Part shown: piece after piece, positions 22,855 to 32,956 of the stretch
Layout of the letters: each line of letters starts with the position of its first letter
Position numbering within the stretch: position 1 is the first letter of the stretch
Source: Mrakia gelida
Taxonomy: Eukaryota; Basidiomycota; Tremellomycetes; Cystofilobasidiales; Mrakiaceae
Length of the DNA stretch: 64,000 nt
Assembly (NCBI GenBank): GCA_024345305.1
Contig: BRON01000008.1
Location: 248,001 to 312,000 of the forward strand
Reading direction: 5' to 3'
The notes under the pieces: generated by a model
What the model was told of the DNA's origin: nothing
Databases searched by the model: none
What the model saw: only the letters and a program-made list of their open reading frames with translations
Program-made: the position numbers and the translations under genes

Positions 22855-24471
22855 ATGTCGCAACCTCGCTACTACGACAACGAGAAAACTCCTCTCGACT
22901 TCAACGCCGCCTCGACTCAATTCGTCCCTCCTCCCAACCCTCCCTCCCTCCAACCCGAACCCAAGAAGAGATCCTGGAAGCGACGAGTCGTCCGAGGGGC
23001 CGTCCTCGTCGGGTTGGTCATGTGGATGTGTGGAGGAGAGAAGGAAGGTGCTCTCAAGGGAGATGAGAAGGAAGTCAATGAGGTGAGCTTTCGTCGTCGT
23101 TTGCCCTCGCTCGCTTTCCTCTTCCTCAAACTGACTTCTCTCGTCGTTTTCGTTTCCAGTTCGGTCTCCCCGACAACATCCCCGGCCACCTCGTCACTCC
23201 CTTCACCTGGGGTCCTGTTGAGCCCTACGAACCTCATCCCTCCTCCAACGACTCGTCAACCGAAACTGCTGACAGGCCCGCCCTCGTCTCCTCCCTCGCC
23301 GAACCCCTCACCCTCTCCTCCTCCTCCAAGTACGATCACTTCCTCAAGATCATCGGCAAGCAGTCGGTCGGAGAAGTTACCTTCGTTTCGGGCGAGAAGG
23401 GCGAGAAGGATCTGGTCGTGAGCGTGCGAGCGATCTGGAGGGAGGAGGATGAGGAGTGGGGAACGGAGGAGTTGGAGAGGGTTGAGGGAGGGGTGATTGA
23501 GGATGAGGAGGAGGGTGGGCTGGGGGTTGGGATTTTGGTGAGTATCGACTTCACCTCGGTCGTTGAACGGAGGAGGTCGCAGAAAGAGGGGAGCGCTGAC
23601 TCGAAACTGCGACGCGTCGTCTTCGTTTTTCGCAGACCGAGCCTCCTCACCCTCGAACTCCCAACGTCGCTCGCCACCCTCATCAGAGGACGGAGGAGAG
23701 GCAGCCTACCCTTCACTTCAAGGTCGTCGTCTCCGTTCCTGCCAAGTCCGAAGGGAAGAGCTTCGAGGTTGTCGGTGGAGTGTTCCCTGTTCGATTCGAG
23801 GATCTCAAGAAGGCGAACTTCGGGGATCTGAAGGTCCATGTTGGAGTTGGAGCTGTTGTTGCTGAGGTGAGTTTGTCGATCGGTTCTTGATCTCGGGAAG
23901 GTCGAGAAGGAAGAGTTCGAGGGACGCGTCGCGACTTCGTCTCGAACCTGACTCGCCCTCCTCCTTCTCCCTGCAGAACCTCCTCACCTCCACCACCAAT
24001 ATCACCAACTCTGTCGGTCCCATCCTCGGAAACTTCTCCGTCTCTTCCAACCTCACGCTCCTCACGCCCGTCGGACCCATCTTCGCCAACATTTCCCTCC
24101 TCCCCTCGTCGTCTCCCTCGATCTTCAACCTCACCCTCGTCTCCCTCGTTGGCCACCTCTCCGCCTCCGTCCTATCCCCCATCCCCGCCAACTCCGTTCT
24201 CCACGCCTCAGCCCTCACCGAAGTGGGAGCGATCAACCTCACGCTTCCCTCGAAGGGTTACCAAGGCGATTTCTTCATCGAATCGCACATCGGGAAGGTC
24301 GCGCTCGACGTGGTTCCCGTGGAGGGGAAGATTGTGACGGTCAGGGAGGTGAAGGGGAAGTGGTGGGGTGGGAAGGCGACGGGGGAGGTGGAGTGGTTGG
24401 AGGAGAAGAAGAGCGTCAATGGGAGCGTTGTGGTGAAGAGTCAGATTGGGAGCGTCGCGTTGAAGCTTTAG
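22855..24471 (+). CDS. Type II membrane protein with beta-repeat ectodomain
   Basis: Four exons (22855-23082, 23160-23537, 23636-23866, 23977-24471) give 443 residues with phase-0 joins. A short cytoplasmic N-terminus ends in basic residues (KKRSWKRRVVR), followed by one hydrophobic segment (GAVLVGLVMWMCGG). This makes a signal-anchor with the rest outside or luminal. The ectodomain has several N-glycosylation sequons (NFSV, NLTL, NISL, NLTLVS, NGSVV). Near the C-terminus the strand unit x-VGxIxxNxS recurs: NSVGPILGNFSV, TPVGPIFANISL, LVGHLSASVL, EVGAINLTLP, HIGKVALDV, QIGSVALKL. This pattern resembles the stacked-strand folds of DUF4097-like adhesins. It is likely a wall or secretory-pathway surface protein. 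Family assignment is tentative. Confidence 0.75.
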
Positions 24472-25058
24472 GCGGTTTGGCTTTCCTGCTTTGCCTATGA
24501 TAACGAATGCATCTCAGTTCTCTACAGAGAAGGGAAGGAGAGAGAAGGGAACATCGAGAGAAGAGAGAAGAAAGACGACGCGTCGGGTCTCATGTCGCGT
24601 TACTAACGGCGGCATCGAGCAAGTGACTTCTCTCTTGCTGATATCGGGGCGCTCGAGGAGTCTCGGATCGGTGTCAGTCTGCTCGACGTTCGGTGTGATC
24701 CTGAGGAGCAAAGAAAACCTGCTTCCCTCTGGGACTCGCTTTCAAAGGCGTCCTCCTCCTTGTTCCGTCTCCCACGCTTTCTCCTTGAGTCAGGTCGCGC
24801 ACACTATCTTGAGCGAGCGTTCTATTGAGCGCTGGAGACTTATCATGCGAGGGAAAATCTTCTCGGAGCAAACGGAGAAAAAATTATCAAGTCACGAGGA
24901 ATTCGCGAATCTTCGTCCGCCCCTTCGGAATGGCGTTCCCTCGATCCTTTTCCCTTGTGCTTTTCCTCTTTCGCCACCAACCACCACCTCCCTTAACACC
25001 CACACCACCTTACCATCCACACCTTCTTTCTTATTCCACTTTAACTCCTTCAGCACAA
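24472..25058. promoter_or_regulatory. Intergenic region upstream of the MARVEL-like gene
   Basis: Contains the 3'UTR of the preceding gene and the promoter and leader of the next, both on the + strand. One GACGCGTC lies at 24577-24584. The last 100 bp before the ATG are C/T/A-rich (CACC-type leader). Nothing coding is evident. Confidence 0.4.
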
Positions 25059-26318
25059 ATGGGGTGAGCTCTCCTCCTCTCTGAACGATCAATCGCTCGC
25101 CGAAACTCGACGTTGACCTGACCTGCTCTCCTTCGCGTTGACGTCTGCCTTCCTCCCTTCGCCCTCTCAGTCTCGTCTCTCGACTTATCCTCGTCGGATT
25201 CGTCCTTACCTTGATCGCCACTACTCTCTCGTACATCTCACCATCTCCGTACTCGTCGGCTGCAAGTCTTCTTTCAAAGCGTTCGAACTGATCTGACACG
25301 TCTCGCCCTCGTTTTGTAGGTCCTGGATCCTCGTCTCTATCAACATCAATTCTGAAATCCAATTCTGGGGTACCCATTCTCGTATTGATGGGGGCTTTCT
25401 CGTCTCCGGAGTGCTTGGGTGGCTTTGGTTCCTGGCGAGTGAGTGAGAAAATGAGGAGGGACGTCGCGACGCAGAGCTGACGCGCTGACGCCGACGATCT
25501 TCTCTTTCTCTTTCTCTTCCTCAGTTCTCTTCACTCCTGCTGTCGCTGCAGTCTCTGTATCGATCTTCTTCTGCATCTGGTACATGGGTTCGTTCGAGCT
25601 TGACCTTCGCCGGAGGTCGACGCCACGACTCGAGAAAAACCGGCAAGACCTGACTTCGACTCCCTGTCCCCTCCCCTTTCAGCTCAGGCGATCGCGTACA
25701 CTACTCGAAGATGGGACTTCCCCACGAGATGTCCTCCCAACGTTCGTTCCGCGATAACTACACCTCAGCCCCTTCTCTTCGCGTTTTCGTCGTGCTCTCC
25801 CCAGACGCGTCGTGCGAGGGCTGACCTCTCACTCCTCCTGAATCGTCTCTCCTCCTCAGGTCGCCCTCCCTTCTGGCTGCCGAGAACTTTACAGAGCTAT
25901 CTGGAGCTTCGCCTGGATTGACTTCATCTTGACGTGCGTCTCGACCTTTTCGGACGTCGAATCGAGTTTTCCGAAGCGCTGACTCTTTCATCTCTTTCGA
26001 ACAGGCTTTTCCTGATCTGCTTCCTCGTCTGGCTCATCGATCGACACGGCAAGAAGCATCCTGGCGAGGACTCGGCTGGGACGATGACCTGGGATCTTCC
26101 CAAGGGAGGACACTCAGCGAGGAACAGCGACCAGCAGTTCAACGTCGTGAGTTCGACGCGTCTCGTTTCCTTCCTTTCCTCCCTATCTCAGACTGAGCGC
26201 TCTTTTTTCGACTCGACCTTCGCAGAACGAGAAACAACTCCCTCCTGGCCAGACCGCCGACGCTGGTCAAGCTCAAGCTCAGTATCCCGGAACCAACGTC
26301 CAGACGACTCAGACCTGA
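25059..26318 (+). CDS. MARVEL-like four-span membrane protein
   Basis: The first coding exon is only ATGGG (25059-25063); the rest follows in at least six further exons ending at TGA 26316-26318. Four hydrophobic segments are visible: LILVGFVLTLIATTLSY, the segment ending VSGVLGWLWFLA, FFTPAVAAVSVSIFFCIWY, and FAWIDFILTLFLICFLVWL. A short Cys-containing loop (CPPNVALPSGCREL) precedes the fourth. This is the layout of fungal MARVEL-domain proteins, which organise plasma-membrane domains and secretion. The C-terminal 60 residues are cytosolic, Gly/Gln-rich and end NVQTTQT. The donor of the second intron is ambiguous (GTACTC or GTCGGC near 25235). Family call by topology and sequence feel; a related tetraspan family is possible. 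Confidence 0.72.
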
Positions 26319-26931
26319 GCTCGTCTCCTTCGACCAAGTTCCGACGCGTCTCCTTCAATCTCTTCTCTCTCGATTACTTTCGTCACGACTCCTTTGTTGT
26401 TCTTAAAGTATCTCTTTTCGCTACTAATTACTTAGTCTCGACTCCTACCTAGCCTAGTGCTGTGACGAAGCTAATGCGTTTCGATCCTTTTCGTGCTTGA
26501 CGCTCGACGAGGGAGAGCGAGAGAGAAACGAGACGACGACGAGGAGATTGCCTCGAAGAAGCAGGATTCGAGACAGTAGGGCGAGGCAGTACAGAGTAGA
26601 AGAGTGCATGAATCTGACTTTCGAAAGAGAGTACGAGCGAATGAGCTATCTGTAGGAAGGAGAAGACGAAGAGGGAAGAACGCGTCGAAGTCAGTTCGAG
26701 TCGCGAAGGGAAGATCAAGACGAGGAAACGAGACTCACAGTCCATCCGGCGACAGGCGGAGATGGTATACATGCTGGGCGAGGACGAGGTCCTCATCGTG
26801 ATAAGCGGTTCTTGGAGCTGGTTGCTACGGAGGAGAGAACGAAACAGCGACGCGTCAGTTTCGATCTTCGAGCGTTGGCCGCGTCTCCGCCTGCTCTCTC
26901 GACGAACAGAGCGAGATACTTACGGTAGAGC
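26319..26931. other. Convergent 3' region; possible extra F-box gene exons
   Basis: The MARVEL-like gene and the F-box gene converge here. On the minus strand there are clear splice-like signals after the stop I use for the F-box gene: a GTAAGT donor near 26921, an acceptor near 26822 (CCGTAG), a GTGAGT donor near 26742 and an acceptor near 26656. They may be 3'UTR introns or further coding exons in another frame. A GACGCGTC lies at 26849-26856 within one of these introns and another at 26343-26350. Confidence 0.4.
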
Positions 26932-28605
26932 TTAAGTTGTACGATAGCGGTGGTTGATTCGACGGGAGAATAGAACGAGGATGATCCCGGGGAGGGAGGG
27001 CGAGTCGACGAGTTGGCCGTTGGGTTTGCCTGAACGAAGCAGGACGAAAGCGGACAGAGAAGCGAGTGAGCTCAGGAATCAGTCGGTCAAGAGATAAAGA
27101 AACGAATTAACTCACCTCCAGTCTCAATCTCCACAGCAAAGATGCTCCTCCAGCTCGCGATCTTCTCGTTCGTTCGAACCACCTCCTTCGCGTCCCTCAC
27201 CTCCTCCTCGTTCTGCACGACGAGCTTGATCGATCCCTCCTGCATGGCGCTAAAGCGTAATGCGCGGGAATCCTCCGCCAAATCGTCCAGAAGAGCGTCC
27301 AAGGAAGGAGAGTGGTCTCTAAGGAGGGACGCGACGTAGAGTCGAACCGTCCGACGTTGCAAAAGAGAGGGAGGCCACAGTCCTCCGACGAAATCGGCTC
27401 CTTCAAAGTGGCTATAGGTACAGCCTCCCTTGAAATCGAGTTCTTGTACTCGGGTCCATCCGCCCAAGATGGTAGGACCGAGATAGAGCCAGGAGGGGGC
27501 TTGGGACGTTTTTCCAACGAGGCGATAGGCGCAACGAAGAGGGTTGAGATGATGGAAGAGTTCCTCGCAGATGGTGTTAAGCAAGCCTACTCCCATGGCG
27601 TGATCGTACGAGATCTGAAGGCTGTCGAGAAGGAGGAGAGCTTGGTGGATCCTCCTCGATGAGATCTCGACCTCGGAAACGATCTTGATGTCCTTGAAGT
27701 TGAGGTAGAGGTTTCGGATGCGGTCGAGGTCGAGGTGAGGCTTGATACGAGATGTATGTGAGGAGTTCTAGATAGGCCCAAGATCACGAGGAAGAGAAAG
27801 TCAGTAGGAGATCGAGGGGACGAGAACGAGGCGAGGGCGACGGAGAAGGCGACGAACTCGCCTTCGTAGTCCGCCCGATCTGCTCCCTCTCGCAGAACAG
27901 CTTGTTCAAGCTCTCCACCGAGGTCAGCTCCACATCTCGATAGAGAATCGATGCGGTCGAGGCCAGAAAGTCGAGCGAGACTCCTCCGAGGATGGCGAGG
28001 GTTGAAGGATCGGCTTCCTTGAAGACGAGAAGCAGGACGTCCCAAGGCAATGGACCAGAGGGCTGGGACGTAAGCGAAGAAGCTCGGTCAGCAGGAAAGG
28101 ACTCGCGAAGATAGAGCTGAGTAATTAGACTGACTGGTGGCATCTGAATAGGATCGAGAAACGAAGGAGGAAGCGAGAGAGGAGGAGGAGCTGATCAGCT
28201 CAAGTCGAACAGCTCTTTACCATTTAAACGGCTCGGCTTTCGGGACACGAGACGATCCACACTCACTGGTAAGGATGAGAGTCTGTGTGGGGGATCTGGA
28301 CTCTAAAGCGAGTCGAGAGAGGTCTGTATGGACGAACGAAAGAGGAGATGAGCTTCAGCTCGAGCTCATCCTCCTTCCCTCCCCTCGTCTTCCTCTAATG
28401 CTCCGCGAGTTTGACGTCGTCGAGACTTACACAGATACGCTCTTGAGTATTGCGAGCTTGCGGTCGAGTTCGAGAAGGGAGGACAGATGGATATCGGTTG
28501 TGGGAGTCGGGATCAAGAAGTCGAGAGCTCGAATGTAAGCATTGAGCTCGCTCTCCCCCCTTCTGCTTCGCTCGTTCGACCACGACAGCCTCAAGATCTC
28601 ATCTA
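26932..28605 (-). CDS. F-box protein
   Basis: An F-box-like segment is clear: GPLPWDVLLLVFKEADPS, then LGGVSLDFLASTASILYRDV, matching the LPxEVLxxIF...VCRxW...LYR pattern of fungal F-box proteins. Such proteins recruit substrates to SCF ubiquitin ligases. Downstream exons give RIRNLYLNFKDIKI, a long stretch (27600-27108) with PTILGGWTRVQELDFKGG and RDHSPSLDALLDDLAED, plausibly an irregular LRR-type region. An upstream exon (28605-28440) reads in frame through ESELNAYIRALDFLIP and links to the F-box via a 36-nt exon near 28300-28265. The 5' end is unresolved; a candidate start is ATG 28729. A 9-nt exon (28143-28135) may be used or skipped. The stop at 26932 follows the frame-consistent splice; the alternative is discussed under findings. 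Confidence 0.65.
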
Positions 28606-29472
28606 CTGAGGCAGCTCTGGAGCACGGTCTGATTACCTGCTCGTGTCAGGATCTACACTTCGACTGCGTCTTTCAAGTCGAGCAATGGCCTGCGAGAGTA
28701 CAAACCTGCTGTCGAGCTCGGTCTTCCATTCCCTCCTCCCCCTTCCTTCCCTTCCCTTTTCACTGACCAGTCTCGCCCTCGCTTTTGTCTAGACATCAAC
28801 ATGCTTTACAGGTGCTTTGAGTCGACTCTGCAACTCTTTCGAGTCGAAATACCGTGCTCCTCCAACCAGCAGCTCACCTCTCCTCCACCCTCCCCCAGCT
28901 CTCCCTTCTCCTTCGACCTTCCTCCCTCCTCCCCGAGGACGTCCGCCGGATCTCTACCCGCTACTCCCCGCTCACATCTCTTTCATGACGAGCCTTTACA
29001 GTAGAGCTGTTTATAGCATTCTTCGCCATCGCTCAACGAGTCTAAGGAAGGACAGATCAGCGAGGGCCGAGGTCTCCAAGGTCGCGAATCTCTCCGTTTG
29101 ACATGCCGTCGCGTCGTCTCTACCTCCTGGTATGTTGCTCTCCCCGCTCTGGAGCTTGACTCAAAGATCTCTAGCTCTAGCGCTGACTCCCCCATCTTTT
29201 CCTGCGTCTCAGGCTGCTCTTGAACTTCCACCGAGCTTGCGACGACTCGTTCCCCGTCCTCATCGATCTGTTTCCTCGAAGGTGTGCGATCTCGGATTCA
29301 TACGACCCTCCCAGCTCACGCACAAGCACGCCAACGAGCTCCCAAAAGTCGTAGAGATAACCCTCATGAAAATAGAGCGACCCTTCCCATTTTTTACTCT
29401 GCCAGCTTCAACCTCCCTCCAAACCCTCACGTCAACCTTTCCTCGTCCTCTCCCCTTCGCCGTCTCTTCAAA
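28606..29472. promoter_or_regulatory. Divergent region between F-box and MFS genes
   Basis: About 870 bp that should hold the F-box gene 5' end (possibly a first exon at 28729) and the MFS promoter and leader. On the + strand an ATG at 29102 opens a nine-codon exon followed by GTATGT and an acceptor near 29212; this may be a spliced upstream ORF in the MFS leader. I do not call it as a gene. Confidence 0.35.
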
Positions 29473-32414
29473 ATGTCAGCGCCCGTATCGAATCAACCGG
29501 CTCCCATCTCGACAGCACCCTCCACCGTCTCTCCTACCAGCTCAGGTCGTTCCTCGCCGTCATCGGAAGAGAAGAAGGAGCGCTTCCACACCACGGACAA
29601 CGAGGCGGACGACTCGGTCGATTCCCTGTTCGAGGACGAGCAAGAGCTCAAGAAGTTGTGAGTGGTTCTCGGCCCTCGCCATGTTCTCGTTCCCATCTGA
29701 GCTCGCTGACCTTCGACCCTCCTCTTTCTCAGCTACGTTCCTATCCCGGAGTACGAAGGGAGGCATCGATTCGACCCGAACGCGACTTGGACGGAGAAGG
29801 AAGAAAATGCGATCGTGTGGAAGATTGATACGAGAGGTGAGCTGCTTCAGCACTCCTCTTCCTCTTTCCGGACTCGAGCTGACCAACTTCCATGGTTTCA
29901 CAGTCATGTCGCTCGCTTGCCTGATCTTCTTCGCTCTTCAGGTCCGTCTTCTCGTCGTCACCTCCACCTCACCTCTTCCCTCTCGAGTCTCGACCGATCA
30001 CAGCTCGCTGACTTGTCTCTCGTTCCCTTCTCCTCTCCCAGCTCGACCGAGGGTGAGCTTCACCCTCTCCTCTCTCGAGTTCTACTCTCCTTTTCTCCTC
30101 CCTCCTCAGTCGCTGATCGCTTCTCGCCTCGCTCGTCTTCCTCCAGAAACATTTCGTCTGCCCTCTCCGACAACATGCTCGACGACCTCGGAATGACCAC
30201 CAACGAGTACAACAACGGAATGTCCATCTTCTACGTCGCTTTCCTCGCTGCTGAGCTTCCCTCTCAGGTGAGTCTCGGTCAGGGTTCGAAGCCGAGGGCG
30301 ACAAGACGAAGTCGGTGGATCGAGACGCGTCGTTGACTCCTGTTTAACTTGTCTCACCACCCTTCATCCTCCTCTCCCTCCCTCAGCTCATCTCAAAACG
30401 AATCGGAGCCGAGCGAATGCTGCCGATACAGATCTTCCTCTGGTCGATCGTCACCGTCTGCCAGGTTCGTCGCTCTCCTCTCAATCCGGCTCGTCGCTCT
30501 CTCTCGTCGCACCAGCCTTCGTCTCGCTGACCGTCGTTTTTCGCTTGCTTTTCGTCTCGATCTCCTATGCAGGCTTTCGTACAGGACAAGAAATCTTTCT
30601 ATGCTACCCGAGCTCTTCTCGGACTCTTTGAAGGGTGAGTTGACTCGGTCAGGACGCGAAGGAATCGCTCGCGTCGTCCCCTCCCTCCCTCCTCGCTGAC
30701 GCCGCGACCCTCTTTCCTCTTGTGCAGAGGTCTGATCCCCGATATGATCTTATACCTGAGCTACTACTACAAGACCAACGAGCTGCCAACGAGGCTGTCG
30801 TTCGTCCTCCTCCTCGTTCTCCTCCTCCTCGGACCGTAACTGACGTCCCCGCCTTCTTATCGCGTTTCCTCGTGCAGCTTCTTCTGGGTCGCGCAAACCA
30901 CAACATCCATCATAGGTTCCTTCCTCGCCTACGGTTTGCTAAGACTTCGAGGACTTCATGGATGGGCTGGATGGAGATATCTGTTCATCGTTGAGGGATG
31001 CATCACCCTCTCCGTTGGACTGTTCGCTGCTGGATGGCTTCCTGCGAGGTCAGTTCCGTCTCGTCGCGTCTTATCTGTCGGGATCGCACTCGCTGACTCT
31101 TGACATCTACGCTCGCAGTCCCACGCAGACCAAGGGAGGGTTCCGAGGAAAGAACGGATGGTTCAGCGAGAGGGAAGAGAGTGAGTCCTCAGCTGCTCAA
31201 ATCGACCCGTCTTCGACGCTCTCTCATCCCTGACTCAAACCTATCTCCCCCTCCTCAGTCATCCTCGTCAATCGAGTCCTTCGAGACGATCCCTCCAAGG
31301 GAACGATGCACAACAGGCAAGCTCTCACCTGGACTCAGTTCACCGAGTGCCTCTCGGACTACGACAACGTGAGTCGAGCGAGGTAGACCGAGAGCAGTTC
31401 TCAAACCAACGAAAGCTGACCCTCGCGTTCGCTTTTCCCACAGTGGCCTCTCTACCTTATCGGAATCTCGAACTTCCTCCCCTTCAACCCCTCGACGAGC
31501 TACCTAACTTTGACGCTCAAATCCCTCGGCTTCGACACCTTCAAGACTAACCTCCTCGTCATCCCTTCCTCCGTTCTCTGGATCATCAACTGCTTCGCCA
31601 TCACCTGGGTGTCTCGGAAACTCAACGAGAGGACGCTCGTTTGCTCGTTCAACCAAGTGTTCGTCCTTCGCCCATCGTCGTTCTTCGTTTCGAGCCTTCG
31701 CTCGACGCTGACCCTCTGCCTTCCCTTCACTTCGAACAGCTGGGGTCTCGCTCTTCTGACCGCTCTCGTCACCATCCCCGACACCGCTAGTCCCTGGGTT
31801 CGGTACGCTCTTACAACGTGAGTCACTCGTTCCCTCGAACGAACTTCGTCGCGTCAATTCCCCGTCGAGTTATCTCGTTCCTCTCGCGTGCCTCCTTCTC
31901 CTCTCCTCGAGAGTAGCCTCCCTGACCTCTTTCCCCTCTTTTCCTCAGTATGATGGTCGGCTTCCCCTACTCCCATCCCATCCTCGTCGCGTGGAACTCA
32001 ACCAACTCCAACTCCGTTCGTCTGCGAACGGTTAGCGCCAGTCTCTACAACATCTGCGTTCAAATCGGCTCCATCATCGGCACCCAAGTGTATCGTGCTT
32101 CAGATAAGCCTTACTACAAGAAGGTTCGCTTCTTCCTCTCTCTCCTCCACTGGTCCTCCCCTCCTTAGTCGCGTCAAGCTCGTTCGCTGACGGCCGTCCT
32201 GTTCCCTTTCGTATCACAGGGAAACAAAGGTCTCCTTGGAGTGGTTGCCTACAACATTTTACTCTTCGCTTCGGTGAAGGTCTACTTCGTCTACCGGAAC
32301 AGGCAGAAGCGAGCTCAGTGGAAGGCTCTGACGAAGGACGAGAAGGCGACTTACATTCGGGAGGTGGCTCCTACGGCGGGGAACAAGTCACTGTTGTTCG
32401 AATTCAAGCATTAG
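29473..32414 (+). CDS. MFS transporter, allantoate permease (ACS) family
   Basis: About 13 exons from ATG 29473 to TAG 32412-32414, roughly 530 residues. The N-terminal cytosolic 90 residues are Ser/Pro-rich then acidic (SLFEDEQELKKL, YVPIPEYEGRH, WTEKEENAIVWKIDTR). The latter is the characteristic lead-in to TM1 of Dal5-type carriers. Membrane segments follow: VMSLACLIFFALQ, MSIFYVAFLAAELPSQ, GAERMLPIQIFLWSIVTV, ATRALLGLFEG, GLIPDMILYLSYYY, LFIVEGCITLSVGLFAAGWLP, then WPLYLIGISNFLPF, LVIPSSVLWIINCF, SWGLALLTALV, MMVGFPYSHPILVAWNS, VSASLYNICVQIGSIIG, and YNILLFASVKVYFVYRNRQK. The family imports organic anions such as allantoate, pantothenate, nicotinate or vitamins with protons. The substrate cannot be fixed from sequence. 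Confidence 0.9.
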
Positions 32415-32956
32415 ACTTGGGGTTTGGATTATTTTATAGATGTTTTCATGTTGGACGTGGACGAGAGGAGGAAAGTTCGAGAACGAGGAGACGCGTCGAG
32501 ACGCTGTTGTCCCCCTTTCTTGTCCAGCGGTCGCTCCCCTCAGCGCACTGTCTAGCTTCGGAACTAGCCTCCCTTGCTCTCAAGTACTCCCGGTAACAGT
32601 TGAGCGACCTCTACGCTCTTCGCAGCTGAAACTGTGACGAAGACGGCGCGACGACGACGCGAAGAGACTTCCTCGCAGAGCCTCGCTAGGAGGTCTTCGC
32701 CTCAACTCCAGAGACGTTTTTGTGCGAGCAATACATACCTTTGAGTCCACTCGAGTACAGAGGGAACTTTTACGACCCTCAAATTTTCACCGACTTCGTC
32801 ATTCCTCTCCCTCAAATCGTCGATCCCGAGCCGGAAGCTGACCTCGATCCCCCCTCCTTCACCAAGCGCCCATCTCCTCCTTCCTTTCCTTCCGCCAGCT
32901 CTTCCACCAACCCATCCACCCTTCTCTCGCAGCTCTCTACACTCTTCTCTCCGACT
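32415..32956. promoter_or_regulatory. Intergenic region upstream of the CMAS-type gene
   Basis: Contains the MFS 3'UTR (GACGCGTC at 32490-32497) and the leader of the methyltransferase gene. A GCTGAC branch near 32838 and a CCGCCAG acceptor near 32900 suggest a leader intron, or an upstream coding exon whose start I cannot identify. Confidence 0.4.

Noticed and set aside
25230..25320. GC-AG intron in the MARVEL-like gene (GCAAGT)
   Set aside because: GCAAGT looks like a GC donor, but the phase does not fit; GTACTC or GTCGGC donors keep the frame.
29102..29300. Short spliced + ORF (MPSRRLYLL plus next exon) before the MFS gene
   Set aside because: Could be an upstream ORF, but the second exon runs into leader sequence with no recognisable protein; not enough for a gene call.
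29132..30196. 354-codon + frame across the start of the MFS gene
   Set aside because: Arg/Ser-rich shadow without ATG context; the MFS exons and introns explain the region.
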